64,000 nucleotides of DNA from Eurosta solidaginis (lineage: Eukaryota; Arthropoda; Insecta; Diptera; Tephritidae), in NCBI RefSeq assembly GCF_040869045.1, contig NC_090322.1, positions 272,516,662 to 272,580,661 of the forward strand. Reading direction: 5' to 3'. Within the stretch, counting starts at the first letter, position 1. Each line of letters opens with the position of its first letter. The notes under the pieces were generated by a model. It saw only the letters and a program-made list of their open reading frames with translations, was not told the origin of the DNA and did no database searches. Shown here in pieces: positions 39,701 to 45,064 of the stretch. The position numbers and the translations under genes were made by a program.

Positions 39701-42700
39701 CATGACCTTCCCAATTAAGACTTCACATATCACTTCTCCCTGGACTTGGTTATACTCGCCTGTGACCGTACGCAACTTTGCTCCAGGTAACGGTTTTATT
39801 CTCCTGTTGACCAAGTCAGATCGGATTAAGGAATGAGATGCGCCCGTATCTAGAGTCAGTACACGCTCCTTGCCATCGACATTCCCTCTGATGGTAAGAC
39901 TGCTTGATTTCCTTCCAATTTGCGACACAGATATCACAGGACATTCAATAGCTGGAGATAGCTCTCGATCTCTACATCTTACTCGCTCTTGCTCATCCCC
40001 TCCAGCTTTGTTATTAAAACCACTCATGCTGTTGCAACCACTAGGATCAAGATCGCAATGACGTGCAATGTGACCGGGCTTCCCGCATTTGAAGCATTTG
40101 ATAACTCTCGCACTCCGCTTTTGCGATCCTTTCAGCGCCTCCAATATTGCGTCTACCCATTCTGGCCTTTCTACTTCCACACGGCGTGCTTTGAAAACTG
40201 GCTTACACAGAAGCGACGCTGTTTCCTGAATCAGAGCTTGTGAAACCGTTTCTGCGAATGTTGGCTTTGGGTTTGCGTATGTAGCTCACTTTGTTTCGAC
40301 GTCCCGTATGCCATTTATAAAGCTCTGAATCTTTACCCTTTCAGTGTATTGCGCACGGGTGCGTCCGCATTTCCCTAAAAGCGGTTCAGCAACTCCATTT
40401 GGTATATCTGTCTCCTATGCTCTGTTCCGTATCGTCTCTCTAGAGCGCCCATCAATGCTTCATAACAGTTCCGTTCGCCCTCTGGAATGGTTTGTAAAAT
40501 CTCAGCTGCAGGCCCTTTCAATGCCATGAACAGTGCAGCAACTTTATCTTCAGCATTCCAGTTGTTCACTGCTGCGGTCTTCTCAAACTGTAGCTTAAAG
40601 ACTTGGAAAGGAACAGAACCGTCAAAAGATGGAGTTTTTACCTTCGGATTGCTTGCTGAAACAGCTGGGCGATTTAATTGCAACTCCTGTATACGACCTC
40701 TCAAAGCTTCTATCTCAGCATCAATTTTGTCCTCGAGCTGCACAATTTGTGTATCCTGTGCTTCCAGTTTTGATGTTACCCTTGCTTCCTGTGCATCCAA
40801 CTGCGAAGACATCTGTGTTCGCCATTGTCTGCGGTGTTTCATTTTTCTCCTCCAATTTTGTTGTCTCATCGCCATCAAGAGGAAAGACATACTCTTCCAC
40901 GTCAATTCCTTCTAATTCCATTGCCTGTCGTAGTCGTTCGTGAAGTTCTAGTTTAATGCCGGTTGTATTCAATCCACGGCTCTCCAACTCCTTCTTCAGT
41001 TGCTGGATCTTCAATTCACTTAACATTGCTATGTCCAAGTTGTATTCGAAATCTCCAGAATTTATTCAACAATTCCTCTTCTGACACCAATTGTAACGAA
41101 TTTACTGCAATTCCTCTTATTTCAAGTCTTCTGCTAACGTTCGAATCACTAAACTGTTGAAAAAATAACTCCACTATTCAATAATGCAAAATGGCCTTTA
41201 TTATAGTAATTCACACTAAATAACACTACTATTTCTCGCCAGATAGTGTCTTAAGTCCAACTGCCTTTTATACTCTATGATTTCTCGTTGGCATCTTCTA
41301 GGCGCTTCCATTTCCTGAATCTACTAGTTGGTTATCTGCTATAAATTTCTCAGCTATAACTACAGATGCACAATTTTTATAGCTTCTCTCACAGCTCATG
41401 CGCGTGTGTTTGTGAGTAATACTTGCACAATTATTGCATACTTTCAGGAGTGTCTCAGATATATGCATGTTGTTGTGCGTTGCTTCTCCGCTGTGTGTAC
41501 GTACATATTTGTAGACATAATGATTAATTTCACAGACATAGTATTAGATGATATAATAAATATCACTAAGAAATTTAAAAACAAATATGGCGGGAAATGG
41601 CTTTTGTCGGAAGGTGTATTTAAAGTTGCCATGATATTTACTGCTCACTTCTACAAAGAAGTCATAAACGTTCATTAAACAACAGCATTGTTCCTAATTT
41701 CTGGAAAGTATCTCCAATAGTACCTGTGAAAAAATTTAAAAATACAGTGAAGCCGGACGAGCTACGTCCAATCAATACGTTACCTGCAGATGAAAAAATA
41801 ATGGAAACAGTGGTTAAATATCAACTAGTTGTGTTGTGTGTGACAAAAAAGTTGTGTTATCGGTCCTCCCAGACTTAAAACGGGCTTTCGAAACAATTGA
41901 TAGAGATATTCTGTTGGATGTCATGTTTAAAATTGATATAAGGGGAAAAGAGTTGGAATGGTTCCGAAGTTACTTGAGCAACAGGAAGCAAAGAACGATA
42001 ATTGGAAATTCAATATCATCGGTTGTTGATGTAAACATTGGCCTACCGCAAGGCTCAGTACTGACACCAATATTGTTTACAATATACATTAGCGATATTA
42101 AATCATGCTTAAAACATAGTAAAATTCGTCTATTTGCGGATGATGCATTGATTATTATCAGTGAAAGAAATACGGATTGTGCTATGTCAAAGATGAAAGA
42201 GGATTTGGAAACTTTATACAAATGGCTGTTCCTAAGAAAGTTGAAAGTAAATGTGTATAAAACCTAAGTACCACTGTTATCAATTATCCCGCAATGTTAA
42301 CTTGAAAATAAGGAACAGTGAAATTCAAAGAGTCCTCAAAATGAAGTATTTAGGAGTATTGATTGATATGAACTTGAACTTTGGAGAACATATAAGTAAT
42401 TTAGAAGCTAAAATCGCAAAGAAAATAGGCTTCATGTACCGAACATGTAAATATATTAACCAACGTCATAAAATATTAGTATGCAGATCCATCATTAAAC
42501 CACATTTTATCTACTGTCCTATTAGCAAATGATACACAGATAAAAAAAACTTCAAATACAGCAAAACAAGGCAATGCGATTAATTTTAAAATGTTCGAAT
42601 AGAACACCTAGAAGTTCAATGTTAAATATGTTAAATTGGCTTAGCATAAAACAGTCCATAAGTTACTTTACATTGTAATTTATTCATCATGCGAAATTAG

Positions 42701-44889
42701 GAATACTTCCGAAGTATCTGGGCAACAAAATACATTTTAATCATGAGATTCGCAACAATGAAACTAGAAGTAGTAAAAATATAAGACTGCCTATGGTAAG
42801 AACTGAGTCCGCTAAAAATACTTTAGAATATATAGGTTATAAAATGTATAATGAATTACCAAATGTGATAAAAGGCTGTAAAAATATTAATGAGTTTAAA
42901 GAAAAATTATTTGTATAGTGTAAATCATTAAATTTGTAATAAAATTTTTCTTTTTTAATTTAAACTAGGTAAGACCGTGAATAAATACAAAAAAATTAGA
43001 TACACAAAAATAAAATGAAAAGTCCGAAGTAGTTCCAAAATACATATTTCTTATTTCTGCATTTGGGACCGGTCTGTTACATATACTACCTATGTAATAT
43101 TTCGAAATAATATATACATATACATATGCGATGTTAAGGTAATTTAGGTATTTGCTTCTGCTTATTTTATATGAATGAAATTCTATTAACTCACATTTTT
43201 CGGTTTATAAAACTCAAGAGCATTTGTTCATCATTCAGTCCGAACACTTCACTAAGTCGTTTGTATACATTTGCTTTCTGCGTTTGTTCGCTGATGTGCA
43301 TTTTTCGCACTTGCTCCAAGAAACTTAATATAGCTAACTCAAGTTTCTCACATCCCGCTTGTGGTAATCTTGCATCAGTTAAACTCATTAGTTGTAGCAC
43401 CTATTTAATATAAATTAATGTAGAAATATATATACAAACTAGGTCAAACATACCCTTATAACTAGTTCTGCATCCATTGTGTCATGATCATCGTTGGAGT
43501 TGACAGTTAGACGTCCCACAATTGCTGAACCTATTATATAAACTAACCAGGTCAGCTGTAGTTCATGAACAGTGATGTCCATAGGATTTGCGTTGGGTGT
43601 CTGAAGTAAGTTTTCGTACTCTCGAGCCTTTTGATCGAAATGTTGAACAAGCAATGTACATGTTTTGTCATATTCACAACGTTCGATCACAGACAATTGT
43701 TCCAGTTGTTGTTGAACCATACATAAATCATCTAAAGGATCTTCCATATTATCACGCACGATAACTGGAACAGCATCTAGACGGGACTCGATATAAGCTT
43801 TGGTCACTTCAGGTGTATATGTGCCCAACAAATGAGGCTCTGGAGATTTTACGTATGGTACAGAGGCCACCATACGTTGCCACAAAGTGAGCAAATAATG
43901 CACACTATTTGGTGCAAACTGCCACATCTAAAGCATTGAAAAATTAAAAAACCATTTTTGTATAACTTTTCAAAAATAATCTAAGTTTTTTAGTATATAC
44001 TTGTAACGATTGCACAGTAAATTTTGCAATCAACTGGATGGCTTCTGGATAACATGGAACGGCTATGAGTTCGCCCAGCTGATAGTTAGATTTAAGCCGA
44101 GCCAAAAGGCGACAAAACTCATGATAATTATCAGGATCACTGAGACCCTACAAACAATATTTTAAGGTATTAAAAAAAACGTATGTTATTAGCATAAAAA
44201 CAAATTTACATGCAGGTTCACTAGTATATTTTTTACTCCTTCCACCAAATGTGTTAGAAATTTTGTTCGCTCAGAATTGTTAAAAAGGGACCGACGCACA
44301 GAAGTCATCTATAAAAATCGAATAAACCAAAAATAATTTAATTAGTTATTGTATATGTTAAAAATATATTTTATTACTTACCTGTACAAGACATGATAGT
44401 GAATAACTAGCCAAGCCATTCGGTAGTATATGATACAAATCGAAAAACAACTTTAACGTGTTAGAATCCAGGAATGCAGGTCTCCATGAAGTGGGTATTT
44501 GCACACTGTTCATATCATCGGATGATTCATCTGTTGAGCTCCCAATAAAATCAAAGCTCAAACAATTCTTTGTTAATCGTAGTACATGTGAAATTAATCT
44601 ACAGTGGCAAAATGAGTTCATATAAATAAGTGTGGAAGGAGAGTGATATTAATACGCACGCCTGTTGTGGTTCATCCATGAAATTTAAATTTTTACTATT
44701 GTCACGGGCGGTAACTAATAACGAGCAAGATAATAGGAAAATATCGTAAAGTTGCTGGTCACGAAATGAAGTGGCAATTTTGCGATTCTTTGAGAAGGAT
44801 AGATTTACATCAACCTCAATTATGGAGTTCATTTCTAAAACAAGCTGCGATAAAATTTGAACGCCAATGGTACAATGTTCCACTGAGCC
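6674..44889 (-). CDS. XPO7: Exportin-7 (RanBP16-type nuclear export receptor), spliced, 5' end outside window
   Basis: Importin-beta superfamily export receptor that binds RanGTP and cargo and shuttles through nuclear pores; this role is family knowledge. I assembled 16 exons by reading the minus strand and requiring GT/AG borders and continuous phase: 44889-44660, 44598-44382, 44308-44210, 44147-44001, 43927-43454, 43400-43195, 29239-29095, 29025-28878, 17328-16769, 15201-15063, 15003-14926, 8326-8265, 8210-8071, 7082-6963, 6900-6830 and 6765-6674. They encode about 975 codons collinear with exportin-7 from roughly residue 145 to the end. Diagnostic stretches include [36 protein letters not shown] and [14 protein letters not shown]. 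No stop or frameshift interrupts the coding exons, so the gene looks functional. The N-terminal exons are not visible before the right edge, which implies a first intron longer than 19 kb. Confidence 0.96.
6830..6900 (-). CDS. XPO7: XPO7 exon, penultimate
   Basis: 71 bp, acceptor TTTCAG, donor ACAG|GTTAGT. Encodes [20 protein letters not shown], the C-terminal FTQNLS motif of the family. The intron to the previous exon is 62 bp. Confidence 0.93.
6963..7082 (-). CDS. XPO7: XPO7 exon
   Basis: Acceptor TTATAG, donor GAA|GTGGGT. Encodes a stretch ending [13 protein letters not shown], matching the family GIERN motif. Without splicing, the frame stops two codons later. Confidence 0.93.
7431..7673. 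mobile_element. Foldback MITE, family T, compact copy
   Basis: Two arms of roughly 110 bp, inverted relative to each other with almost no spacer, beginning GGGCGGGTCGATTT and ending AAATCGACCCGGCC. Flanked by TA on both sides, as for Tc1/mariner-type TA targets. Lies in the 988-bp XPO7 intron. Longer relatives are at 10084-10715 and 18655-19285. No coding capacity. Confidence 0.88.
8071..8210 (-). CDS. XPO7: XPO7 exon
   Basis: Acceptor TTTTAG, donor TTTTAG|GTAAGT. Contains [19 protein letters not shown], the near-invariant C-terminal exportin-7 motif, followed by YEDYF. Ends two bases into an Arg codon. Confidence 0.96.
8265..8326 (-). CDS. XPO7: XPO7 exon, short
   Basis: 62 bp, acceptor TTTCAG, donor GAG|GTATCA. 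Encodes a variable linker ending TPENAQFLE. The assignment rests on exact phase continuity with both neighbours (one base left at 14926; phase 0 into 8210), since this part of the family is poorly conserved. Confidence 0.85.
8778..9142 (-). mobile_element. 5'-truncated LINE/SINE 3' end with CAA-repeat tail
   Basis: Same family as 6216-6533, inverted. The GTTGTTGTTG at the left is the tail. A perfect 10-bp duplication CTTACGAGGT flanks it (8768-8777 and 9143-9152), showing target-primed insertion into the XPO7 intron. Confidence 0.85.
10084..10715. mobile_element. MITE, family T, long copy
   Basis: Same outer arms as 7431-7673 but with about 390 bp of extra interior containing two subrepeats (CATGCAAATGCATCACAGTGA type). 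Flanked by TA inside the satellite array. Its interior is inverted relative to the copy at 18655-19285. Confidence 0.88.
10966..11724 (-). mobile_element. Penelope-like element, 5'-truncated, with GIY-YIG endonuclease
   Basis: Minus-strand fragment bounded by 35-bp inverted repeats (10966-11000 and 11690-11724, one mismatch), inside the satellite array. The coding part is the C-terminal half of a Penelope GIY-YIG endonuclease. The 3' part holds a noncoding stretch that ends in a CTGAAGA...GAAA motif. No reverse transcriptase remains. Terminal inverted copies around truncated 5' ends are typical of Penelope insertions (established knowledge). Confidence 0.82.
11385..11682 (-). pseudogene. Penelope GIY-YIG endonuclease fragment
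   Basis: About 98 codons open to a TGA at 11387-11385. They contain [32 protein letters not shown] and [14 protein letters not shown], the Glu-containing C-terminal motif of the Penelope GIY-YIG family. The N-terminal GIY/YIG strands and the RT are lost at the 5' junction. The enzyme nicks target DNA for priming (family knowledge). A non-retroelement GIY-YIG gene is unlikely given the H/C spacing. Confidence 0.8.
12940..14250 (+). mobile_element. hAT transposon remnant (hAT-B), 3' end not found
   Basis: Starts at a typical hAT terminal sequence CAGTGGCGTAG followed by a G-run, with decayed transposase downstream. The complementary terminus is not visible before the Helitron at 14351, so the right end is deleted or too diverged. 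A noncoding leader with CACAGGGGGGCGCC precedes the ORF. Confidence 0.78.
13109..14140 (+). pseudogene. hAT transposase (ZMYM1-like), broken by stops and frameshifts
   Basis: Fragments in several frames at 13109-13567, 13606-13812 and 13955-14140. The last contains [20 protein letters not shown] followed by SFSK and ends [18 protein letters not shown]. This is the C-terminal dimerisation motif of the zinc-finger MYM1-like hAT family. The N-terminal zinc finger and most of the catalytic core are absent. Related to, but not a copy of, the hAT at 32525-37028. Confidence 0.85.
14351..14737 (+). mobile_element. Short non-autonomous Helitron
   Basis: Begins TC at 14351 after an A, and ends CTAG (14734-14737) before a T, as expected for rolling-circle insertion between A and T. 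A small hairpin GGCAG/CTGCC lies just before the end. The 5' part (GTACGTTAGTCCCGCTAAAAC near 14385) resembles the common insect Helitron leader. No Rep/helicase is encoded; the Pro-rich reverse ORFs here are chance. Confidence 0.78.
14926..15003 (-). CDS. XPO7: XPO7 exon
   Basis: 78 bp, acceptor AAATAG, donor AAAAG|GTATTT. Encodes [20 protein letters not shown], the Cys-containing segment that precedes the FKQL motif of exportin-7. Separated from the previous exon by only 59 bp. Confidence 0.92.
15063..15201 (-). CDS. XPO7: XPO7 exon
   Basis: Acceptor AATAG, donor TTAG|GTAAGC. Encodes [20 protein letters not shown] followed by [12 protein letters not shown] and ends one base into an Asp codon. 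Its flanking 1.6-kb intron carries the tRNA-type SINE. Confidence 0.94.
15811..16142 (-). mobile_element. tRNA-derived SINE
   Basis: Reading minus from 16142, a tRNA-like head has an A-box-like stretch at 16126-16113 and a B box GAGTTCGATCACC at 16088-16076, correctly spaced for a Pol III promoter. A unique body follows, and a (TAAA/TATT)-type tail ends at 15811. Flanked by 13-bp duplications, ACATATAAAAAAT (15798-15810) and ACATATCAAAAAT (16143-16155), with one mismatch. It lies in the 1.6-kb XPO7 intron. Confidence 0.85.
16200..16570. repeat. Degenerate short tandem repeat in XPO7 intron
   Basis: A loose ~20-bp unit of the form TTCTGAACTTGAATTGTAAT recurs more than ten times with drift. 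It is noncoding. A similar but different array lies at 45065-45485 in another XPO7 intron. Confidence 0.6.
16769..17328 (-). CDS. XPO7: XPO7 exon, largest in window
   Basis: 560 bp, acceptor TTTCAG, donor TTG|GTTAGT. Encodes [20 protein letters not shown], then [49 protein letters not shown] and [16 protein letters not shown]. This is the best conserved block of the gene. Phase 0 at its end. Confidence 0.98.
17329..18525. other. XPO7 intron, no recognised element
   Basis: AT-rich. A short plus-strand open frame near 18390-18529 contains [13 protein letters not shown] just before the solo LTR and may be a remnant of an unidentified coding element. Nothing else is supportable. Confidence 0.4.
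18530..19611 (+). mobile_element. Solo LTR of a Gypsy element, split by a MITE
   Basis: Starts TGTGACGAACATTAG and ends AATTCGTTACA, matching the reverse complement of the LTR at 38399-38923 at both ends and over the stretch 19460-19611. Flanked by the 4-bp duplication ATAT (18526-18529 and 19612-19615). MITE T sits inside at 18655-19285. Without it the LTR is about 450 bp. It results from LTR-LTR recombination of a full element (inference). Confidence 0.85.
18655..19285. mobile_element. MITE, family T, long copy inside a solo LTR
   Basis: Starts GGCCGGGTCGATTT and ends AAATCGACCCGCCC, with TA on both flanks. It is the inverse orientation of the copy at 10084-10715. A run of more than 20 G near 19157 is probably an expansion or an assembly problem. 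Confidence 0.88.
19770..20170. repeat. Dispersed repeat rich in TATGAGC/GCTCATA words
   Basis: Words such as CTCATAAATATGAGC, TATGAGCTCATTTA and ATATGAGCCTGA recur in both orientations and resume at about 20660 after two insertions. Noncoding; family unknown. Confidence 0.45.
20188..20380. mobile_element. Short inverted-repeat element (MITE U)
   Basis: Begins CTATACAAGGTGA and ends with the complement of CTATACAAGGCGA, 193 bp in all, noncoding. Arms extend imperfectly into GCGAATTCAA words. No clear target duplication, so the boundaries are tentative. Confidence 0.5.
20470..20645 (+). mobile_element. Fragment related to the CAA-tailed LINE/SINE 3' ends
   Basis: Shares GCGGGTTAGGG, GGGGTTGTGTAGCGCAACCC and adjacent blocks with 6216-6300. 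No tail is visible. It is preceded by a C-run at about 20470. Confidence 0.5.
20660..22050. other. XPO7 intron, no recognised gene
   Basis: AT-rich sequence with short ORFs lacking family features. A triplicated word (GGTAATACAAACAT type) occurs near 21290-21330. Nothing further is supportable. Confidence 0.4.
22052..22603. mobile_element. MITE V with imperfect ~45-bp terminal inverted repeats
   Basis: Left arm from GGGTGGTCAATATAAAC through CCCAGTCACACCGCTTC is matched in reverse by CACTTCAGACG-side sequence ending ACCACTC at about 22602. Core words CCAGTCACACC and GGTGTGACTGG are exact complements. Flanked by TA. Noncoding. Confidence 0.65.
22614..22832. mobile_element. MITE W with ~25-bp terminal inverted repeats
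   Basis: Left end ACTGCCGTCCTTAAAAAG is matched in reverse by the right end, whose complement reads ACCGCCGTCCTAATAAAG. About 220 bp, noncoding, adjacent to MITE V. Confidence 0.68.
22938..23058. mobile_element. Hairpin MITE X, about 120 bp
   Basis: Arms of about 34 bp (22938-22971 and 23024-23058) are near-perfect reverse complements containing TGTCTGATCTAA. The loop is itself palindromic (AAATAAAATCTTTTATTT). Third inverted-repeat element within 1 kb. Confidence 0.7.
23059..24354. other. XPO7 intron, no recognised gene
   Basis: Contains a 104-codon minus ORF at 23399-23085 with a hydrophobic stretch and an overlapping plus ORF. Neither has a family signature, and codon use looks like chance in AT-rich DNA. 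Confidence 0.4.
24355..24557 (-). repeat. 3' LTR of CsRn1-like Gypsy
   Basis: 203 bp, same length as the partner at 28318. A purine-rich tract (GGAAAGGTGGTGGTG on the minus strand) precedes it, as expected for the plus-strand primer. Confidence 0.88.
24516..27481 (-). pseudogene. CsRn1-like Pol: protease, RT, RNase H, integrase, frameshifted
   Basis: Order along the minus strand: protease [15 protein letters not shown] with [20 protein letters not shown] and catalytic FPYLDDALV; RNase H with [13 protein letters not shown] and ADMLSRV; integrase with a CHGLAHPG...CPACQRC zinc site, [16 protein letters not shown] and NGMVERWHR (the D, D, E residues). A C-terminal tail follows with RLKPAYFP. 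At least four frame changes (near 27080, 26330, 26150 and 25050) split it. The core motifs are intact, so decay is recent to moderate. Confidence 0.9.
27482..28255 (-). pseudogene. CsRn1-like Gag, frameshifted
   Basis: Begins [13 protein letters not shown] and contains [20 protein letters not shown] and KLPLHVQ-type capsid sequence in two or three frames (28255-27884, 27932-27747, 27747-27532). It ends in a C-x-Y-H...[10 protein letters not shown] pattern, the CHCC-type Gag motif of this clade. There the usual Trp codon has become TGA, so the zinc-binding region is broken. Confidence 0.85.
28318..28520 (-). repeat. 5' LTR of CsRn1-like Gypsy
   Basis: 203 bp, next to the tRNA-Trp-type primer binding site. 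A handful of substitutions distinguish it from the 3' LTR, so the insertion is older than the Gypsy at 49126. Confidence 0.88.
28521..28877. other. XPO7 intron flank, no element recognised
   Basis: AT-rich sequence between the 5' LTR of the Gypsy and the exon at 28878. Nothing supportable. Confidence 0.4.
28878..29025 (-). CDS. XPO7: XPO7 exon
   Basis: Acceptor GTTAG, donor CGA|GTAATA. Encodes [23 protein letters not shown] and a GEDEE acidic patch. Ends one base into an Asn codon that the exon at 17328 completes, across 11.5 kb of intron. Confidence 0.94.
29095..29239 (-). CDS. XPO7: XPO7 exon downstream of the 14-kb intron
   Basis: Acceptor TTGCAG, donor ACA|GTGAGT. Its first base completes the Ile codon left by the exon ending at 43195. 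It then reads [18 protein letters not shown] and [19 protein letters not shown], as expected for the family. Confidence 0.95.
29240..29650. other. XPO7 intron, unassigned
   Basis: Contains a GC-richer patch at about 29390-29500 (GCGGGAAGGTTCTAACCC region) with no recognisable product. A minus ORF at 29747-29493 overlaps the start of LINE D and is probably chance. Confidence 0.4.
30182..32524 (+). pseudogene. LINE C ORF, 5' half: 2A-like leader, zinc finger, truncated endonuclease, RT fingers
   Basis: A leader with [12 protein letters not shown] is followed by a Cys-rich finger FCCVCRKII...CQCDWC (30380-30450) and a Pro/Ser-rich linker with a long C-run. The EN starts [14 protein letters not shown] and [12 protein letters not shown], jumps after HRKDR, and resumes near ASDHLPILI, so most of the catalytic domain is missing. 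The RT part has [35 protein letters not shown] and VVVALDLSK. Several frame changes (31370, 32160, 32360) show it is dead. Confidence 0.85.
32888..34970 (+). pseudogene. hAT-A transposase (ZMYM1-like), frameshifted
   Basis: Frames at 32888-33442 (TTF-type zinc-finger region, [37 protein letters not shown]), 33472-33747 ([20 protein letters not shown], the catalytic Asp region), 33728-34087 ([20 protein letters not shown]) and 34176-34808. A continuation near 34810 carries [12 protein letters not shown], the dimerisation motif. At least three frame breaks. The catalytic core is recognisable throughout. Confidence 0.88.
35267..36941 (-). mobile_element. LINE C (- copy), 5'-truncated, inside hAT-A
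   Basis: Same family as the LINE that the hAT interrupts. The (TTG)n at 35267-35283 is the tail. Flanked by the 9-bp duplication CGAATTAAT (35258-35266 and 36942-36950). It covers RT fingers to the 3' end. It is the youngest layer of the nest. Confidence 0.92.
35318..36941 (-). pseudogene. LINE C reverse transcriptase, fingers to C-terminal finger
   Basis: Reads [39 protein letters not shown] and [13 protein letters not shown]. It changes frame near 36558 to [20 protein letters not shown] and [15 protein letters not shown], and again near 36253 into a 311-codon open stretch ending in a Cys-His motif ([18 protein letters not shown]) and [12 protein letters not shown]. Two frame changes in total, so better preserved than the plus copy. 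Confidence 0.9.
37029..38240 (+). pseudogene. LINE C ORF, 3' half: RT palm to C-terminal finger
   Basis: Resumes at [20 protein letters not shown] after the hAT, then carries the catalytic [27 protein letters not shown] and the thumb [21 protein letters not shown] frameshift near 37700 and stops at 37760 and 37980 follow. The end contains a Cys-His region recognisable by comparison with the better copy at 35318-36253. Confidence 0.88.
38399..38923 (-). repeat. 3' LTR of the deleted Gypsy
   Basis: 525 bp with TGTTACGAAT-type inverted ends. A purine tract GGGTGGAGGGCAG precedes it on the minus strand. Confidence 0.88.
38881..39429 (-). pseudogene. Integrase C-terminal remnant
   Basis: Contains [35 protein letters not shown] and the Tudor-like tail [14 protein letters not shown]. 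The catalytic D, D and E core is absent, so the element depends on others for movement. The final 14 codons run into the LTR. Confidence 0.82.
39485..40180 (-). pseudogene. Gag zinc knuckle plus aspartic protease
   Basis: A CCHC knuckle [14 protein letters not shown], then the protease active site [15 protein letters not shown] and [12 protein letters not shown]. 231 codons are open. It ends where the pol deletion begins. Confidence 0.87.
40300..41038 (-). pseudogene. Gag with N-terminal SAP-like domain, frameshifted
   Basis: Residues 1-40 ([20 protein letters not shown], then [14 protein letters not shown]) match a SAP helix-extended-helix DNA/RNA-binding motif. After a frame change near 40800 come a coiled-coil ([20 protein letters not shown]) and the capsid ([40 protein letters not shown]). 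Confidence 0.85.
41092..41530 (-). repeat. 5' LTR of the deleted Gypsy, truncated
   Basis: Aligns with 38399-38845 with small indels, then stops at ATTAATTT, where LINE D coding sequence resumes (CACAGACATAGTATTAG). Confidence 0.85.
41531..42920 (+). pseudogene. LINE D reverse transcriptase, 3' part
   Basis: Starts within [19 protein letters not shown], passes [14 protein letters not shown] and [20 protein letters not shown], then shifts frame near 41850. RT fingers and palm follow ([41 protein letters not shown]). A second frame change near 42250 leads to [16 protein letters not shown] and the C-terminal thumb. Some sequence between the linker and this point was lost with the Gypsy end. Confidence 0.85.
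42991..43194. other. XPO7 intron flank, unassigned
   Basis: Short AT-rich stretch between the LINE D tail and the exon donor at 43194. Nothing recognisable. Confidence 0.4.
43195..43400 (-). CDS. XPO7: XPO7 exon upstream of the transposon-filled intron
   Basis: Acceptor AAATAG, donor AT|GTGAGT. Encodes [25 protein letters not shown] and [10 protein letters not shown], and ends two bases into an Ile codon. The completing base is found about 14 kb away at 29239, which proves that the intervening repeats form one intron. Confidence 0.95.
43454..43927 (-). CDS. XPO7: XPO7 exon, second largest in window
   Basis: 158 codons, acceptor TTTAG, donor AGG|GTATGT. Begins [19 protein letters not shown] and ends ELVIR. 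Also contains [14 protein letters not shown] and [18 protein letters not shown], both clear exportin-7 signatures. Phase 0 at both ends. Confidence 0.97.
44001..44147 (-). CDS. XPO7: XPO7 exon
   Basis: Exactly 49 codons, acceptor TTGTAG, donor CAA|GTATAT. Encodes [17 protein letters not shown] and then a stretch ending in FTVQSLQ, the expected lead-in to the next exon. Both flanking introns are under 75 bp. Confidence 0.94.
44210..44308 (-). CDS. XPO7: XPO7 exon
   Basis: Exactly 33 codons between a TATAG acceptor and a CAT|GTAAAT donor. Encodes [16 protein letters not shown] followed by HLVEGVK, matching the family. Too short to be called as an ORF alone; placed by splice phase and homology. 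Confidence 0.92.
44382..44598 (-). CDS. XPO7: XPO7 exon
   Basis: Acceptor CTGTAG, donor CAG|GTAAGT. Completes the split Ala codon, then encodes [18 protein letters not shown] and [11 protein letters not shown], among the most conserved exportin-7 segments. Ends in phase 0. The intron upstream is 61 bp. Confidence 0.95.
44660..44889 (-). CDS. XPO7: XPO7 exon (first in window)
   Basis: Follows a TTACAG acceptor and ends GC|GTGCGT. It encodes the [15 protein letters not shown] segment and the [14 protein letters not shown] segment, which match the HEAT-repeat region near residue 145 of exportin-7. It starts in phase 0 and ends two bases into an Ala codon. The preceding exon is not in the window. 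Confidence 0.93.
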
Positions 44890-45064
44890 CTGTAAGGTAG
44901 ATTTGATAAAGTTCATTTACTCCATAAGTTATAAAATACGAGGATTTTCAATATAAACTACAATAAGTGTACTTGGTAGTTTTTCGGGATAATTTCATTG
45001 AAATTACAATTAAAAATGTGTACCAAGTCATAACAGTTTTTGATTAAAATTTCTCAATTTTCTA

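Larger units (their letters stand above)
38399..41530 (-). mobile_element. Internally deleted Gypsy retrotransposon with SAP-domain Gag
   Basis: 3' LTR at 38399-38923 (TGTAACGAAT...ATTCGTAACA). The 5' LTR starts at 41092 but is cut at 41530, about 80 bp short. The primer site TGGTGTCAGAAGAGG (41089-41075) fits tRNA-Leu. Gag and protease are present, but RT, RNase H and most of the integrase are missing between about 39485 and 39430. It sits in LINE D; no target duplication remains because the 5' LTR edge is deleted. Confidence 0.9.
29650..42990 (+). mobile_element. LINE D (Jockey/CR1-like), 5'-truncated host of the nested stack
   Basis: Pieces at about 29650-30156, 38261-38398 and 41531-42990 read as one plus-strand LINE. 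The EN end (MMGDFNINM) and EN-RT linker are cut at TYEKRIK by LINE C, then resume [16 protein letters not shown]. After the Gypsy insert come [27 protein letters not shown], the FADD catalytic box and a C-terminus ending KEKLFV. Frameshifts and a stop near 41850 and 42265 show decay. The 3' tail is AT-rich and ends near 42990. It is the oldest layer in the 14-kb XPO7 intron. Confidence 0.85.
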
